Source of the DNA: Valencia hispanica
Lineage: Eukaryota > Chordata > Actinopteri > Cyprinodontiformes > Valenciidae
Length of the DNA stretch: 64,000 bases
Assembly (NCBI GenBank): GCA_963556495.2
Contig: OY747713.1
Coordinates: 30,607,961-30,671,960, forward strand
Reading direction: 5' to 3'
The position numbers and the translations under genes were made by a program. The notes under the pieces are model-generated. The model searched no databases, had not been told where the DNA came from, and saw only the letters and a list, made by a program, of their open reading frames with translations. Of the stretch, positions 46,301 through 50,599 are shown piece by piece; the stretch's first letter is position 1, and the number at the start of each line of letters is the position of its first letter.

Positions 46301-48413
46301 CATTTTGTGGCTAATCCTCCCTATAGAGGGTGTCAATGACAGTCAAGTGGACAACTGTGATTTCACCAGTCTTCTCTATTAATGTGTAAGTCATAATGCA
46401 ACATTTCTTTCTCTGTTACTCGGCATGTATTATTTAATTTTCTGAGAAACTGAAATTTTGGTTTTCACTAGCTGCCACCCTAATTATTAAAATTACCAAA
46501 AAAAGTACATGAAATACATGAAAGAACTTTCTTGTTTTACCGAGATATGTTATATATATATATATATCTCGTTAAAACCAAAATATGCTCTTGTTTAAAA
46601 AACAAAAACTGAATATTGTTTTCTTTGTATAATACAATATTTATAAAACACCCTTCCCCACCTCATTGTTTAACCAGTAAAGATACCCATCAGCACCACA
46701 TGGTGATTGTACTACACTCATCAAGTAAATTGTTCCATGTTTTAATGACAAAGCACAGCGGAGTCATTCCTACATGATTTGCAGTTCTTCAGTGTGTTAT
46801 GGTGGGATGTTTGATTGATGATTAGAGAAGGGTCCATTAAGCTAATTAATACCATTTCTCAAAGTGAGCACATAATGACACTGCCCTTTAGCTGTGATAA
46901 AGGCTGAGCGGATAGATTTTTAAGATCTGAGTGTTTATTCAAGAAAAAAACTTCAGCCAATCAAAGAATACTTCTTAATTTTATAATTATATTTTATTTA
47001 GATTTTGACAAAAAATTACATACTGAAGTAATTTATACATTTCTCAGTAATCATTTGAAAAGCCTTTATTTTTATGACAGCAATCAAACCCTTCTTGTAT
47101 CTCCTGACAAGCTTTTTTGCATGTTTCCAGAGGTAATTTTGACAATGAGCTCCAAGGATTAGACTGTTGAAGGACTACTTACTGTAGCATCCACACAATT
47201 TTTAGCTCCCTCCACGTATTCTCTATCAGATTCAAGTCGGAACTCTGGCTGGGCCACTCAAAAATGTTAAAATATGTCGGTCAAATTATAAGATTACCTT
47301 AAACTTCCCTCTTTCAGGGATACGCATAATCTTGGGCTTAACTGTATAATTACAGATGCTGTTTTACAAAAAATTACAGTATTATCTTAATTTTCTTGAT
47401 TTCTTTTTACTGTATATTATGAACACAGCCAAATTTTAAGTTTAGTTCAATTAATTTTTTTGTTGGGAGTTATAGATCAGTTTTTTGACATGGGTGACAT
47501 GGCTCACTGCCCTGGGTGGCATGACCTGGCAGGGATGCCATGTATACTCAAGGAAAAAAGAAAAAAGTCAATAATTTGTACCCATGCTTTAAAAAATAAA
47601 TAAATCCCATCCCCTTACATTTTCCACTGTATAAGCTAATGAGGCTGAAGTTAGGTATTCAGATTATGTGCTAAACTAGGGGGTGTTTTGTAACGGTTTT
47701 AAAGAAGCTTGGACTGCATTTAATCATCTTCCGTTCAAAATCTAAAATATTTAACAGTTTAAACCTGAACTTCTTTATTCATGCAGATAAAAGATAAAGA
47801 TGTTTTTAATCCCACTATGGCCACTAATGAAATAAACAGATAAGCAAACCAGAATTATTTTATTATATTTTACAAAAATGTGGTGGGCATTTAATTAAAA
47901 GCACAGAAAATACATTTTATCTGCTTTCTCTTTGGTAACTGTAAGGTACAATGTTAATGATGATTTAGCTGCAATTAGGTGTTCCAAAATGTAATCACTG
48001 TCCACAATATGAAAACAGTTGAACACATTGCAACAACACAATCACAGTATCATAACCTGTCCATCCAGGTGTCACTCACACAAAGAAACAAATGCACTCC
48101 TGAGTCATTCATCTTTTAGTTTCTCCAGCCAAGCTTTGCTAATTAAATAGCCCAAATCATAACGGTTAATGGAAAGCAATCATGAGATATTGAAATTCTT
48201 GCTGATAAATGAAACCACCGGACCAAAACATATTACATATCCCTTTAACAGAAATTGAATCCTCTGCACTGGATATAAAATAGATATATTTTATATCATT
48301 GGATATAAAATAGAAAAGGCTTTGAGGCCTTTGCAAAGCTAAACAGTGAAAGCCAAATGAGAGCTTACCACCAGAAGCGAACAAACGATCCACAAGGAGC
48401 TTGCAAACCTCAT
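4315..48413 (-). CDS. calcr: Calcitonin-receptor-type class B GPCR with four tandem HRM domains (whole gene model, 3' end missing)
   Basis: Predicted plasma-membrane receptor for a calcitonin-family peptide, coupling to G proteins. The 20 exons join in frame: 48369-48413, 43732-43876, 42179-42286, 36258-36343, 36012-36132, 35815-35925, 35627-35739, 34701-34773, 34483-34593, 34231-34343, 31300-31465, 31104-31214, 30909-31021, 25702-25793, 23308-23434, 16109-16262, 14490-14550, 14244-14310, 13934-14152, 4315-4356. They give 726 codons: signal peptide (1-15), HRM1 (about 50-119), HRM2 (155-234), HRM3 (254-333), HRM4 (384-463), then seven helices from about 473. Family marks are the [14 protein letters not shown] stretch in TM3, GWGFP in TM4, CW in ECL2, VPLLG in TM6 and FCFFNGE ending TM7. 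The helices mix CALCR-like and CALCRL-like residues. The ectodomain end (NRTWSNYT), AIVGH in TM1 and the multi-HRM design favour calcr over calcrl. The tail exon is not seen. Confidence 0.88.
4375..4560. repeat. Teleost interspersed repeat (AACCAGGAAAGTCCCATTGAG type)
   Basis: TTATTTAACCAGGAAAGTCC, CATTGAGATTAAAAACCTC and TTTTTCAAGGGAG form a block that I recognise as a very common teleost dispersed repeat. It begins about 20 bp upstream of the TM7 exon acceptor on the minus strand. No ends were resolved. Confidence 0.55.
4985..5331 (+). pseudogene. hAT transposase C-terminal fragment
   Basis: An open frame at 5005-5331 contains [19 protein letters not shown] and [19 protein letters not shown], then [10 protein letters not shown]. 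This matches the dimerisation domain at the end of hAT-type transposases of the ZBED/GTF2I-repeat-like group, where the usual text is FGSTY-x-CE-x-x-FS-x-M. Only this last portion is present, with no catalytic D, D or E region upstream. It is a relic or a fragment left by decay. Confidence 0.75.
5503..5562. repeat. GTA/GTT-rich trinucleotide repeat
   Basis: An imperfect run of TAG/GTT/GTA triplets (TTGTAGTTGTAGTAGTAGTA and onward) forms a degenerate microsatellite. Confidence 0.8.
5909..6460 (+). mobile_element. Truncated Tc1 element, 5' part only
   Basis: It starts CAGTGGCTTGCAAAAGTATT after a TA dinucleotide (5907-5908), the same inverted repeat as the complete-ended copy at 60271. It continues co-linear through the start of the transposase frame (CATTCAGAAATGGAAGGAGT at about 6399) and loses similarity just after CCAAGACAAGGG. 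The 3' part and right terminal repeat are absent. It preserves the uninverted order of the segment that is flipped in the 60271 copy. Confidence 0.85.
7118..7372 (-). mobile_element. LINE 3'-end fragment (AATTG-tailed family)
   Basis: On the plus strand it starts with an AATTC repeat, then AAAAATACTTTATTGATCCC and AGAGGGAAATTAAGTGTTG. This is the reverse complement of the end of the LINE at 9160-12161. Similarity runs to about 7372 (GTTGTCCATAATTTTATT), equal to the last roughly 240 bases of the element, so it is a 5'-truncated insertion. Confidence 0.85.
7583..8562 (-). mobile_element. Internally deleted Tc1 element with both ends and TA duplications
   Basis: Left end CAGGTGAAACTTGAAAAA (7583) and right end TTTTTCGAGTTTCACTTG (ending 8562) are inverted copies of each other, each flanked outside by TA (7581-7582 and 8563-8564). 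On the minus strand, transposase pieces are visible: [19 protein letters not shown] near 8345-8290, [15 protein letters not shown] ending 8092, and [10 protein letters not shown] then NSPD and NLWG at about 7890-7740. The N-terminal part is missing. The frame is also interrupted by a 76-bp LINE end at 7988-8063. About 8352-8450 resembles the Harbinger MITE end at 43220-43319. The family differs from the 60271 element. Confidence 0.85.
7988..8063 (+). mobile_element. 76-bp LINE end inserted in the Tc1, with target duplication
   Basis: A direct repeat TAAAGC sits on both sides (7982-7987 and 8064-8069). The insert reads AAGTGCTTTATAAATAAAGT then TTGATTTGATTTGATTTGAT, the same tail as the LINE fragment ending at 46100. 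It interrupts a transposase codon series that otherwise resumes on the other side. It is an extreme 5' truncation. Confidence 0.85.
9340..10430 (+). pseudogene. LINE endonuclease-domain region, broken
   Basis: Coding similarity moves between frames. 9340-9678 carries [17 protein letters not shown], then [13 protein letters not shown] and ETWLQ. Frame 3 carries [20 protein letters not shown] then [13 protein letters not shown] (9670-9770). A stop at about 10107 and another frame follow to 10418. APE endonucleases of this type read N-x-R-S-L, ETW, RGGG and so on. The frame shift near 9650 and the stop mean no intact ORF2. Confidence 0.8.
10606..12005 (+). pseudogene. LINE reverse-transcriptase region, one frameshift
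   Basis: Two overlapping frames (10606-11115 and 11001-12005) together cover an [37 protein letters not shown], then after the shift [48 protein letters not shown] and [11 protein letters not shown]. The catalytic aspartates (FDFSS and YSDD) are present. The shift lies around 11000-11040. The C-terminal tail after SAVICWGSS is also preserved. Confidence 0.88.
12170..13325. repeat. Long interspersed repeat, copy A (copy B at 39040-39770)
   Basis: Long co-linear similarity to 39040-39770 includes GGGGCTGGCTCCAGAAAGGA, TTCACAGCAGAAATAAACAT, TTTTGATTGACAGGTCTCAG and CAGCTCTTCAGAAACCTACA, and the end ATATATTCAGTCTATG. It begins just after the LINE tail. It resembles an abundant non-autonomous teleost element ending in ATACAGTCTATG. 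Its class is unknown to me and no coding is seen. Confidence 0.7.
13934..14152 (-). CDS. calcr: calcr exon for TM5, ICL3 and TM6
   Basis: This 219-bp exon is phase 0 at both ends (acceptor TCTTTAG, donor GTGGGT). It encodes [19 protein letters not shown] (end of TM5 and ICL3), [21 protein letters not shown] (TM6, split here as in 20-residue blocks: [10 protein letters not shown] and [11 protein letters not shown]) and [10 protein letters not shown], then [11 protein letters not shown] entering TM7. [11 protein letters not shown] is the G-protein-facing basic loop. This is the longest exon of the gene and unmistakable for the family. Confidence 0.96.
14244..14310 (-). CDS. calcr: calcr exon for ECL2 and start of TM5
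   Basis: This 67-bp exon runs from phase 2 to phase 0 (acceptor CTGTAG, donor GTAAGT). It encodes the conserved C-W of ECL2 ([20 protein letters not shown]), then AALL. The cysteine pairs with TM3 in class B receptors. Introns on both sides are short (179 and 91 bp). Confidence 0.94.
14311..14489. other. Short calcr intron (ECL2 split)
   Basis: A 179-bp intron with GTGAGT donor and CTGTAG acceptor on the minus strand. It contains nothing else visible. Confidence 0.85.
14490..14550 (-). CDS. calcr: calcr exon for TM4 to ECL2
   Basis: This 61-bp exon runs from phase 1 to phase 2 (acceptor TTCCAG, donor GTGAGT). It encodes [20 protein letters not shown] and the first two bases of an Asn codon. 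The 61-bp size and the split Asn before CW match the exon structure I know for this receptor pair. KKYF replaces the more usual R-x-x-YY/F-N-D, a small change in extracellular loop 2. Confidence 0.93.
14551..16108. other. calcr intron between TM3-4 and TM4-ECL2 exons
   Basis: A 1.6-kb intron. About 14930-15785 is a decayed Tc1-like relic (separate entry). The remainder is AT-rich with no coding signal. ATT repeats lie at about 15258-15276. Confidence 0.75.
14930..15785. repeat. Heavily decayed Tc1-like relic
   Basis: GGCTTGCAAAAAGTATTAAA then TTTCTTGACATTTCGTTGCA at the left, CTCCACAGCATGATGC in the middle (a Tc1 coding remnant) and TTGCAACAAGACAAAATATG, then AAAAGGTCACAGG, at the right are in the order of Tc1 end, transposase and opposite end. 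No frame survives, and the exact boundaries are not resolved. Confidence 0.5.
16109..16262 (-). CDS. calcr: calcr exon for TM3 and start of TM4
   Basis: This 154-bp exon runs from phase 0 to phase 1 (acceptor CTGCAG, donor GTGAGT). It encodes [15 protein letters not shown], then the near-invariant [20 protein letters not shown] of TM3, intracellular loop 2 (EEQHLHW) and the start of TM4 (YYLLGWG). The cysteine of VSCK is the TM3 partner of the ECL2 disulfide. The length equals the usual class B exon. Confidence 0.96.
16317..19165 (+). mobile_element. Tc1 element interrupted by a LINE
   Basis: The left half (16317-16867) follows the Tc1 order: TTTTCACATTTTGTCATTTT, GCCACAAACAT, GTCAACAGGTCAGTGATAAA, AGGCAGGTTTAGG. 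The right half (18487-19165) resumes with GAGATCCACAGCTCAGG, AGATGCTCTGGTCAG, CATCATGCTCTG, TTCCAGCAGGACAGC and GAGCTGTAATTGCTGCAAAA. The two halves line up with positions on either side of about 60860 in the complete-ended copy. The LINE at 16868-18486 lies between. The right terminal repeat is lost after CAACTCAGAGGG. Confidence 0.8.
16868..18486 (-). mobile_element. LINE copy with internal deletions, inverted, inside a Tc1
   Basis: On the plus strand it reads from its 3' end (TTCAATTCAAAAATACTTTA, ATTGATCCCAGAGGG) to its 5' end (CCAGAGCAGCGCAATTCTAG). Compared with 9160-12161 it lacks about 890 bp of endonuclease (junction near 18126), about 440 bp of RT including motifs A to C (junction near 17575) and about 33 bp near 17285. 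It cannot encode a working RT. Surviving pieces encode [20 protein letters not shown] and [20 protein letters not shown]. Confidence 0.88.
19670..19860. repeat. Teleost interspersed repeat (gctgatcccagc / cagtccac type)
   Basis: CAGGGTTGTCGGGGGACTGG, AGCTGATCTCAGCTGATCCC, AGCCAAGAGGCGGAG, CAGGACAGCTTGCCAGTCCA and TGCATGTTGTTTGGAC follow the order of a very common fish repeat. Its second half is also seen at 52770-53055. The open frames here belong to it. Confidence 0.65.
22318..22790 (-). repeat. Tc1-like relic
   Basis: TCTGTAGAATTGAGATCTGG, TAAGCCACTTTGTAACTC and AAGTGCACCAGTCCCTCCTG, then CACACAGCATGATG, are co-linear with the minus-strand text of a common Tc1 family in which these encode the NP-x-EN-x-W and GG-x-x-M-x-WG regions. 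No frame is open. Confidence 0.6.
23308..23434 (-). CDS. calcr: calcr exon for TM2
   Basis: This 127-bp exon runs from phase 2 to phase 0 (acceptor TGACAG, donor GTAAGT). It encodes [16 protein letters not shown], which is intracellular loop 1 followed by TM2, and ends at VVASNP before TM3. The SLSCQR-x-TLHKN block is a hallmark of the CALCR/CALCRL pair. Confidence 0.93.
23910..23972. repeat. Short tandem repeat, about 3 units
   Basis: The core TGAAAGCAAAAA(A)C-TTTTTCTA recurs three times with a 22-24 bp period and minor differences. Confidence 0.8.
24165..24260. repeat. Teleost repeat (tatagcgcttt / aaagtgctttacac type)
   Basis: TTGTATAGCGCTTTATCTAG, TCCTGAGGGCCCCAAAGTGC, TTTACACTACATTCAGTCAT form a familiar dispersed fish repeat. 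A decayed partner is at 62710-62800 (CTTGTATAGTGCTTTTCTA). Confidence 0.6.
25702..25793 (-). CDS. calcr: calcr exon for TM1
   Basis: This 92-bp exon runs from phase 0 to phase 2 (acceptor TTTGCAG, donor GTAATT). It encodes [20 protein letters not shown] and the remainder of the first helix, ending FFYF plus two bases of an arginine codon completed by the next exon. A hydrophobic helix with GH-x-LS near its start is typical of TM1 in this subfamily. Confidence 0.92.
26540..26830. repeat. Possible decayed copy of the 50000-50600 repeat
   Basis: AACCCCGGTTGGTTTCATCA ... TTGAAAAGAAGCTCCTTG ... CACCACATGTTTCCCCAGGA is similar in order to CAAACCCCCAGACGGTCGTG ... TTCCTGTTAAAGGGGAG ... CGCTACATGCTTGCTCAGTA at 50260-50380. 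The resemblance is weak. Confidence 0.35.
26930..27640. repeat. Relic of a retroelement 3' region
   Basis: GATTCTCAGTCATCCAAGAC, CATTTCACCTCTTATCCAAA, CGACGGCCTCATTAGACG and AACTGAAGAAGCTTTTTGG then ATGAGAGATGAAAC are phrases I know from the 3' region of an abundant teleost retroelement with a GIY-YIG-type end. No open frame survives. The class (Penelope-like or other) is a guess. Confidence 0.4.
27867..28658. mobile_element. PIF/Harbinger-type non-autonomous element with TTA duplications
   Basis: Inverted ends GGTGCGTTCACAC (left, from 27868) and GTGTGAACGCACC (right, to 28657) are flanked by the direct repeat TTA (27864-27866 and 28659-28661). A 3-bp TWA duplication is the mark of PIF/Harbinger. 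The minus strand carries a decayed piece corresponding to a MADF-type DNA-binding protein segment (about 28170-28310), which aligns with the better-preserved one at 52225-52360. It is CpG-rich compared with the surrounding intron. No transposase is present. Confidence 0.8.
28662..29336 (+). repeat. LTR-like interspersed repeat split by the Harbinger element
   Basis: Strongly C/T-rich on the plus strand, with TTATTAAACATTTTTATTTG as a possible polyadenylation signal and the end GCTGCATTTGGGTCCTCCTT ... CACCATGACAG. The same ending is seen inverted at 2394. It probably began left of 27864 and was split by the Harbinger insertion. The 174-residue open frame at 28748-29272 is just the pyrimidine strand read as Phe, Ser and Leu. 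Confidence 0.5.
30909..31021 (-). CDS. calcr: calcr exon C of HRM4
   Basis: This 113-bp exon runs from phase 1 to phase 0 (acceptor TTTCAG, donor GTGATT). It encodes EKATKYC (C441), [10 protein letters not shown] and [10 protein letters not shown] (sequons at 454 and 459, C463), then NTKAKLK leading into TM1. NRTWSNYT and KLK-x-AY across the next junction are the best local match to CALCR rather than CALCRL. Confidence 0.92.
31104..31214 (-). CDS. calcr: calcr exon B of HRM4
   Basis: This 111-bp exon is phase 1 at both ends (acceptor CAACAG, donor GTATTG). It carries C401, C410 and C424, the motif [11 protein letters not shown], and an end YFDDFDPT that is close to the mammalian receptors' DYFPDFDPS. 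It sits 82-85 bp from its neighbours, typical of the tight intra-module introns in this gene. Confidence 0.92.
31300..31465 (-). CDS. calcr: calcr exon A of HRM4 (membrane-proximal, canonical)
   Basis: This 166-bp exon runs from phase 0 to phase 1 (acceptor TATTCAG, donor GTAGAG). It encodes residues 343-397. A long acidic linker leads into [15 protein letters not shown] (C384), which resembles the single A segment of mammalian CALCR (RKKMMDAQYKC as I recall it), and the exon ends PPYNKSG with a sequon at 395. Its length and resemblance to the mammalian single domain suggest HRM4 is the ancestral HRM. Confidence 0.88.
31466..34230. other. calcr intron between HRM3 and HRM4 modules
   Basis: A 2.8-kb intron. 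About 31660-32230 carries a dispersed repeat whose start (ATGGGTGATGTGGCTCACTG) recurs at about 47491. The rest is AT-rich with no recognised gene or extra HRM exon. Confidence 0.7.
31660..32230. repeat. Interspersed repeat shared with 47460-47770
   Basis: TGGGTGATGTGGCTCACTGG here and TGGGTGACATGGCTCACTGC at 47492 are followed in both by a tract of A runs and then, after a gap, TTCAAAATCTAA. The shared order indicates a dispersed element of unknown class. Confidence 0.45.
34231..34343 (-). CDS. calcr: calcr exon C of HRM3
   Basis: This 113-bp exon runs from phase 1 to phase 0 (acceptor TTCTTAG, donor GTAATT). It carries MATKYC (C311), [10 protein letters not shown] and TWTNYTLC (sequon 329-331, C333). 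Its length and motifs match the C exons of HRM2 and HRM4. A 2.8-kb intron separates it from the HRM4 module. Confidence 0.9.
34483..34593 (-). CDS. calcr: calcr exon B of HRM3
   Basis: This 111-bp exon is phase 1 at both ends (acceptor TCAAG, donor GTAAGG). It has the core [15 protein letters not shown] with cysteines C271, C280 and C294. The segment after C294 ([10 protein letters not shown]) differs most from the sister domains. Confidence 0.9.
34701..34773 (-). CDS. calcr: calcr exon A of HRM3 (short linker)
   Basis: This 73-bp exon runs from phase 0 to phase 1 (acceptor CCCACAG, donor GTACAT). It encodes 24 residues, among them [12 protein letters not shown] (C254) and an end FNKAG. The sequon present here in HRM2 and HRM4 (NKS) is changed to NKA. 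It is the shortest A exon, so HRM2 and HRM3 are joined by almost no linker. Confidence 0.85.
34774..35626. other. calcr intron between HRM2 and HRM3 modules
   Basis: An 853-bp intron without recognisable repeat or coding sequence. The short frames here are chance. Confidence 0.75.
35627..35739 (-). CDS. calcr: calcr exon C of HRM2
   Basis: This 113-bp exon runs from phase 1 to phase 0 (acceptor TTACAG, donor GTAATG). It encodes EKATKYC (C212), GQWFRHPE and WTNYTLC (sequon 230-232, C234), which closes the HRM2 disulfide set. Its length matches the C exons of HRM3 and HRM4. It sits 75 bp from exon B of the same module. Confidence 0.9.
35815..35925 (-). CDS. calcr: calcr exon B of HRM2
   Basis: This 111-bp exon is phase 1 at both ends (acceptor TGGCAG, donor GTGAGA). 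It encodes the HRM core with C172, C181 and C195 and the motif NWDGWLCW (175-182). By direct comparison 28 of 36 whole codons encode the same residue as exon B of HRM4, which points to tandem duplication. The FVGFDHT end departs from the usual F-x-D-F-D-P-T. Confidence 0.9.
36012..36132 (-). CDS. calcr: calcr exon A of HRM2
   Basis: This 121-bp exon starts in phase 0 after a weak acceptor (TTTTAAAG) and ends in phase 1 before GTACTG. It encodes residues 129-168: a linker, then the charged helix with ENKCLEKM (C155) and the end DPPYNKSG, which carries an NKS sequon at 166. That ending is shared almost exactly with exon A of HRM4. It lies only 125 bp from exon C of HRM1. Confidence 0.85.
36258..36343 (-). 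CDS. calcr: calcr exon C of HRM1 (shortened)
   Basis: This 86-bp exon starts in phase 1 after TTCTGCAG and ends in phase 0 before GTAATT. It begins with the family start EKVTKYC (C106) and ends with C119, so the HRM keeps its full set of six cysteines. The WFRHP and NYT motifs present in the other three C exons are missing, and the exon is 27 bp (nine codons) shorter than their 113 bp. The shortening is in frame, so the domain may still fold but has lost surface seen in ligand-binding HRMs. Confidence 0.78.
37680..38030 (+). repeat. Tc1 relic (C-terminal part)
   Basis: CCCAGATCTAAATCCTGTAG then AAAACCTGTTAAGGGAGCTG encodes the [13 protein letters not shown] remnant around the catalytic glutamate. 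It is followed by GGTTGTCCAAAGTTATTAAC, a decayed end. Upstream coding is not recognisable. Confidence 0.6.
38120..38500. repeat. Interspersed repeat, second copy of the 168-560 element
   Basis: From about 38325 it follows the 168-560 block (AAAGAGCAACTC, GGAGGTGTTGCCTGGAGGAC, TTAATATTTTTACTTAAATG, TACTAAAATAC). The upstream 200 bp may be the rest of the same element, which has been lost or replaced in the first copy. Confidence 0.6.
38500..39030. repeat. GC-richer repeat-like sequence
   Basis: AGTTGCACTTTAAGCACATG and CTCCACCCTCCTCTTGTTCT, then a stretch with AGCTGCTAGC-like words, is richer in GC than its flanks and lies between two dispersed repeats, so it is probably part of a mobile element. 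No second copy was found in this window. Confidence 0.35.
39040..39770. repeat. Long interspersed repeat, copy B (copy A at 12170-13325)
   Basis: Same block order as copy A: GGGGCTGGCTCCAGAAAGGA, TTCACAGCAGAAATAAACAT, TTTTGATTGACAGGTCTCAG, CTTTAGAAACCTACAGGAGA and the end TTATATACAGTCTATG. It is about 400 bp shorter, mainly in the middle. Confidence 0.7.
41300..41605 (+). mobile_element. L2-type LINE 3'-end fragment
   Basis: CTTCAGAGAGCATCTCCTAC, then TACTGTCACCTCTGACAGAG, and the end GTCGCTTTGGATATAAGTGT then TTGCCAAATGCATAAA are the usual tail of fish L2-like elements (GTCGCTTTGGATAAAAGCGT as the consensus I remember). 5' truncated. Confidence 0.65.
42179..42286 (-). CDS. calcr: calcr exon B of HRM1 (divergent)
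   Basis: This 108-bp exon is phase 1 at both ends, with acceptor CTCAAG and donor GTAAGA. It keeps the HRM core WDGFLCW (residues 71-77) with cysteines C67, C76 and C90, and a sequon NET at 78-80. It is one codon shorter than the other three B exons (108 against 111 bp). It lacks their RNWDGW context and their F-x-x-F/D-P ending, so it looks like a fast-evolving first domain. Confidence 0.78.
42657..43319. mobile_element. PIF/Harbinger-type MITE with TAA duplications
   Basis: Inverted ends AGCCTAGTTTATACTTCT (42657) and AGAAGTAAAAACTAGGCT (to 43319) are flanked by TAA on each side (42654-42656 and 43320-43322), typical of PIF/Harbinger. Inside is a plus-strand remnant [19 protein letters not shown] (42891 onward), similar in style to the start of Harbinger-encoded proteins. 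A CAAA microsatellite lies at 42974-42999. A related end is at about 8352-8450. Confidence 0.8.
43467..43530. repeat. 22-bp tandem repeat inside the Tc1 relic
   Basis: AAAGTCAAGATCTAATCAAATC occurs twice in full (43467-43488 and 43489-43510) and a third time in part. It arises from the Tc1 segment that encodes SQ-x-PDLNPIEN and is a local expansion of it. Confidence 0.85.
43732..43876 (-). CDS. calcr: calcr exon A of HRM1
   Basis: This 145-bp exon starts in phase 0 after CCACAG and ends in phase 1 before GTGAGA. It encodes residues 16-63: a low-complexity, acidic mature N-terminus, then the helix segment QYRC with the first HRM cysteine (C50), and a possible N-glycosylation site NRT at 61-63 at its end. 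It aligns with the A exons of the other HRMs around the cysteine and the terminal N-x-S/T-G. The helix is otherwise poorly conserved, so this is the least certain of the A exons. Confidence 0.66.
45035..46100 (+). mobile_element. LINE ORF2 C-terminal fragment with 3' tail (TTTGA type)
   Basis: An open frame to 45531 encodes [87 protein letters not shown] and [15 protein letters not shown], which is the standard C-terminus of a fish non-LTR ORF2 after the RT. A 3' UTR follows, ending AAGCGCTTCATAAATAAAGT and a TTTGA repeat. The RT and endonuclease are absent. The coding piece is intact, so the insertion may be young. Clade uncertain. Confidence 0.82.
46551..46570. repeat. TA microsatellite
   Basis: About ten TA units, flanked by the inverted words GAGATAT and ATATCTC. 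Confidence 0.8.
47020..47300 (-). repeat. Tc1-like relic
   Basis: TTCTCTATCAGATTCAAGTC, GGAACTCTGGCTGGGCCACT, CAAAAATG is the minus-strand text of a Tc1 segment around the catalytic glutamate. No frame is preserved. Confidence 0.55.
47460..47770. repeat. Second copy of the 31660 repeat
   Basis: It shares TGGGTGACATGGCTCACTGC and the following order with 31695-32000. Class unknown. Confidence 0.45.
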
Positions 48414-48436
48414 ATCTTCCACACCCAGGTAAATCT
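48369..48436 (-). CDS. calcr: calcr exon with start codon and signal peptide
   Basis: The ATG is at 48413-48411 and the coding part ends at 48369 before a GTAAGC donor. It encodes 15 residues, [15 protein letters not shown]: a basic residue followed by a hydrophobic run, as expected for a signal peptide. It ends in phase 0 and joins exactly to the next exon, which begins EAADAG. Upstream of the ATG on the minus strand is a strong pyrimidine tract ending CCAG at 48437, so the exon probably starts at 48436 with 23 bases of 5' UTR. That implies at least one further non-coding 5' exon to the right, which I could not locate. Confidence 0.68.
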
Positions 48437-49889
48437 CTGGAGAAGGACAGAGAAGAGCAACACGTAAACCTATTAGAGAATTAATTTGTCTACCATGAAA
48501 GTGACTGAGAGAACAAACATTTACAGTTTTTTTTTGTTTGTTTGTTTTATTTCAGATCAGGATTTAAGCCTCTCGGGAGAAAACAGCTAAAGCAATCAGT
48601 CATCAGATATGCAAAACACTGCAGCAGAAGCAATGCAGTTTGGAACATTTAGTACTTCTCCACGTGCGTCTAAAAAGCTGACACACATAAATGGCATGTC
48701 GATCCAGATAGCATGAAATAGTCAATTGTGGTTGTAAAAGAATTAAGAGAAACAGACAAAAATAGTTACGACACATTAATCCTGCTCCTGCAGAACAGCA
48801 AAGGCATGTGGGCTGAGAATTTACCTCAGGTTTTTTACTTTGGCTTACATAGAACCTGCTGGAAGCCTAGCACTCCACGATCTGAACTCTACTCGCTCCA
48901 AACACCCTCACAATGACTCGGGGTGCAGACTGTTCAGCAGACAGACATGGGTGATCAAGTCACAGAGTAATTGATAGTATTTCTTTTGGCAGCATTGGCA
49001 CATGGTAGATTACTTAGCTTTAAGATGACAAATTAACCTGTAACAGAATCTGCCAAGAATTGAGGGCTGAGGGTTTTCATCTGCAGCCAAGGTTTCTTTG
49101 AATCTTGCAATATTTTCCTTATTTCTGTTTCACATTTTCCTAAAATGCCAAATTTTGTTTTGTTGATGTAAAAATGGTATCTAATGTGCATTCATTTCTT
49201 TAACCTTCTAGTCTAAATACATGGAACAAAGCGAGTTTTCAAAAACCATGTCTAGCATTTGTTGACTTGTTTTTGTTTTCTAGAGTTGATGATCAATATT
49301 ATTGATACTAAACAATTTAAATTTTAGCAATGTAAATCCTTTCAACCCATAATAGGCTTTCCCAAACTACATGTAAGAAAAATCATCAGTTAAATTTTAA
49401 ATAACCAGACATAAAGCTAGGTAAAAATTTGGAAATCTATCCTTCAAGGATGCAAACAGGGAAACCAAAGGCATTTAATTTATATTTAGTTTTATTTAAA
49501 TGCATTTAGTCAAATAAGAAAGATTGCTTTGAAGTAATAACTTTAATCATGACACAATTTGCAGACAAACATATTTTGTAAAATTCCAACAAACCTTACG
49601 GGCTGTATTTTTACTATTCATCTGAAAGGTTATGGAAGCAGGTAGTTCAAGCTTAACATTTCACATTAAGGAAAATCTACCTAAGGTGGTTACATAGTAA
49701 TGACTGGAGCTAGATTACCACTTATTAAGTGAAAGCACTGAATAATGAATGTAGGCATGGGTGGGCTAGTGTTGAAATTCAGCCCAGGAGTTTGGTTCAG
49801 AGAGGCCTTTTATCTGATCGCATGAAGGATGCAAGTGGAACAATAACTTTAACAAATATATTTCTATTGTTAGTATGACAGGTTTTTAT

Positions 49890-50590
49890 GTTGTCATGAC
49901 GAGCGCTGGGTTGTCTCTGTAGTTATGCTGCTATAGGCTTAGACTGCTGGAGGACAGACTTACCAATTTTCTTCACTCTGCTACTTCCTTTTCTCCTACG
50001 ACTCTCCAGTTGTATTACAGTACATTCTGTTATTTCGACTGTTAACTTTGTTTTCTCTCAGTGTTTTTCTCCCCATCGAAGATACACCTGGTCTGGTATC
50101 CTGCTTGGCTGCAATGCCCTGTTGGACGGGGGTCATCGACTGGGATGATCCTCTCAGTAACTGAAGATCCACTGTGTCCTGTTATCAACTTTTTACTTTC
50201 TGTAACATAGAAAGTTCTCTTATATCGGATCTTCTGTTCCTTCTGTGTTCTGCTCTGTCTTCTCAAACCCCCAGACGGTCGTGGCAGATGGCCGCTCCTA
50301 CTGAGCCTGGTTCTGTTGGAGGTTTCTTCCTGTTAAAGGGGAGTTTTTCCTCTCCACTGTCGCTACATGCTTGCTCAGTATGAGGGATTGCTGAAGGATT
50401 GCTGTGGTTGGAAATCTGCCCAACCTCACGCCAATGACTGACGCAATCTGCTGGGATTCCTTAAATAGGAAACTTTTTAACTGATTGGAATGTTTGTATA
50501 ATTGTATTGAAATGACTTCTTGTTAAGTGCCTTGAGATGACATCTGTTGTGAATTGGCGCTATATAAATAAACTGAATTGAATTGAATTG
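49890..50590 (+). mobile_element. Retroelement 3' region (gcgctatataaataaa + AATTG tail)
   Basis: It ends GCCTTGAGATGACATCTGTT, GTGAATTGGCGCTATATAAA, TAAACTGAATTG and then AATTG repeats. The upstream CGACTGGGATGATCCTCT and CTGGTTCTGTTGGAGGTTTC phrases belong to the same abundant teleost repeat. The tail indicates copying by a LINE. Start uncertain. Confidence 0.6.
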
Positions 50591-50599
50591 AATTGAAGT

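Larger units (their letters stand above)
43877..48368. other. First coding intron of calcr
   Basis: A 4.5-kb intron between the signal-peptide exon and HRM1 exon A. It holds a LINE fragment (45035-46100), TA repeats (46551-46570), a Tc1 relic (47020-47300) and a dispersed repeat (47460-47770). The stretches 43890-45030 and 47780-48360 show nothing else. Confidence 0.7.
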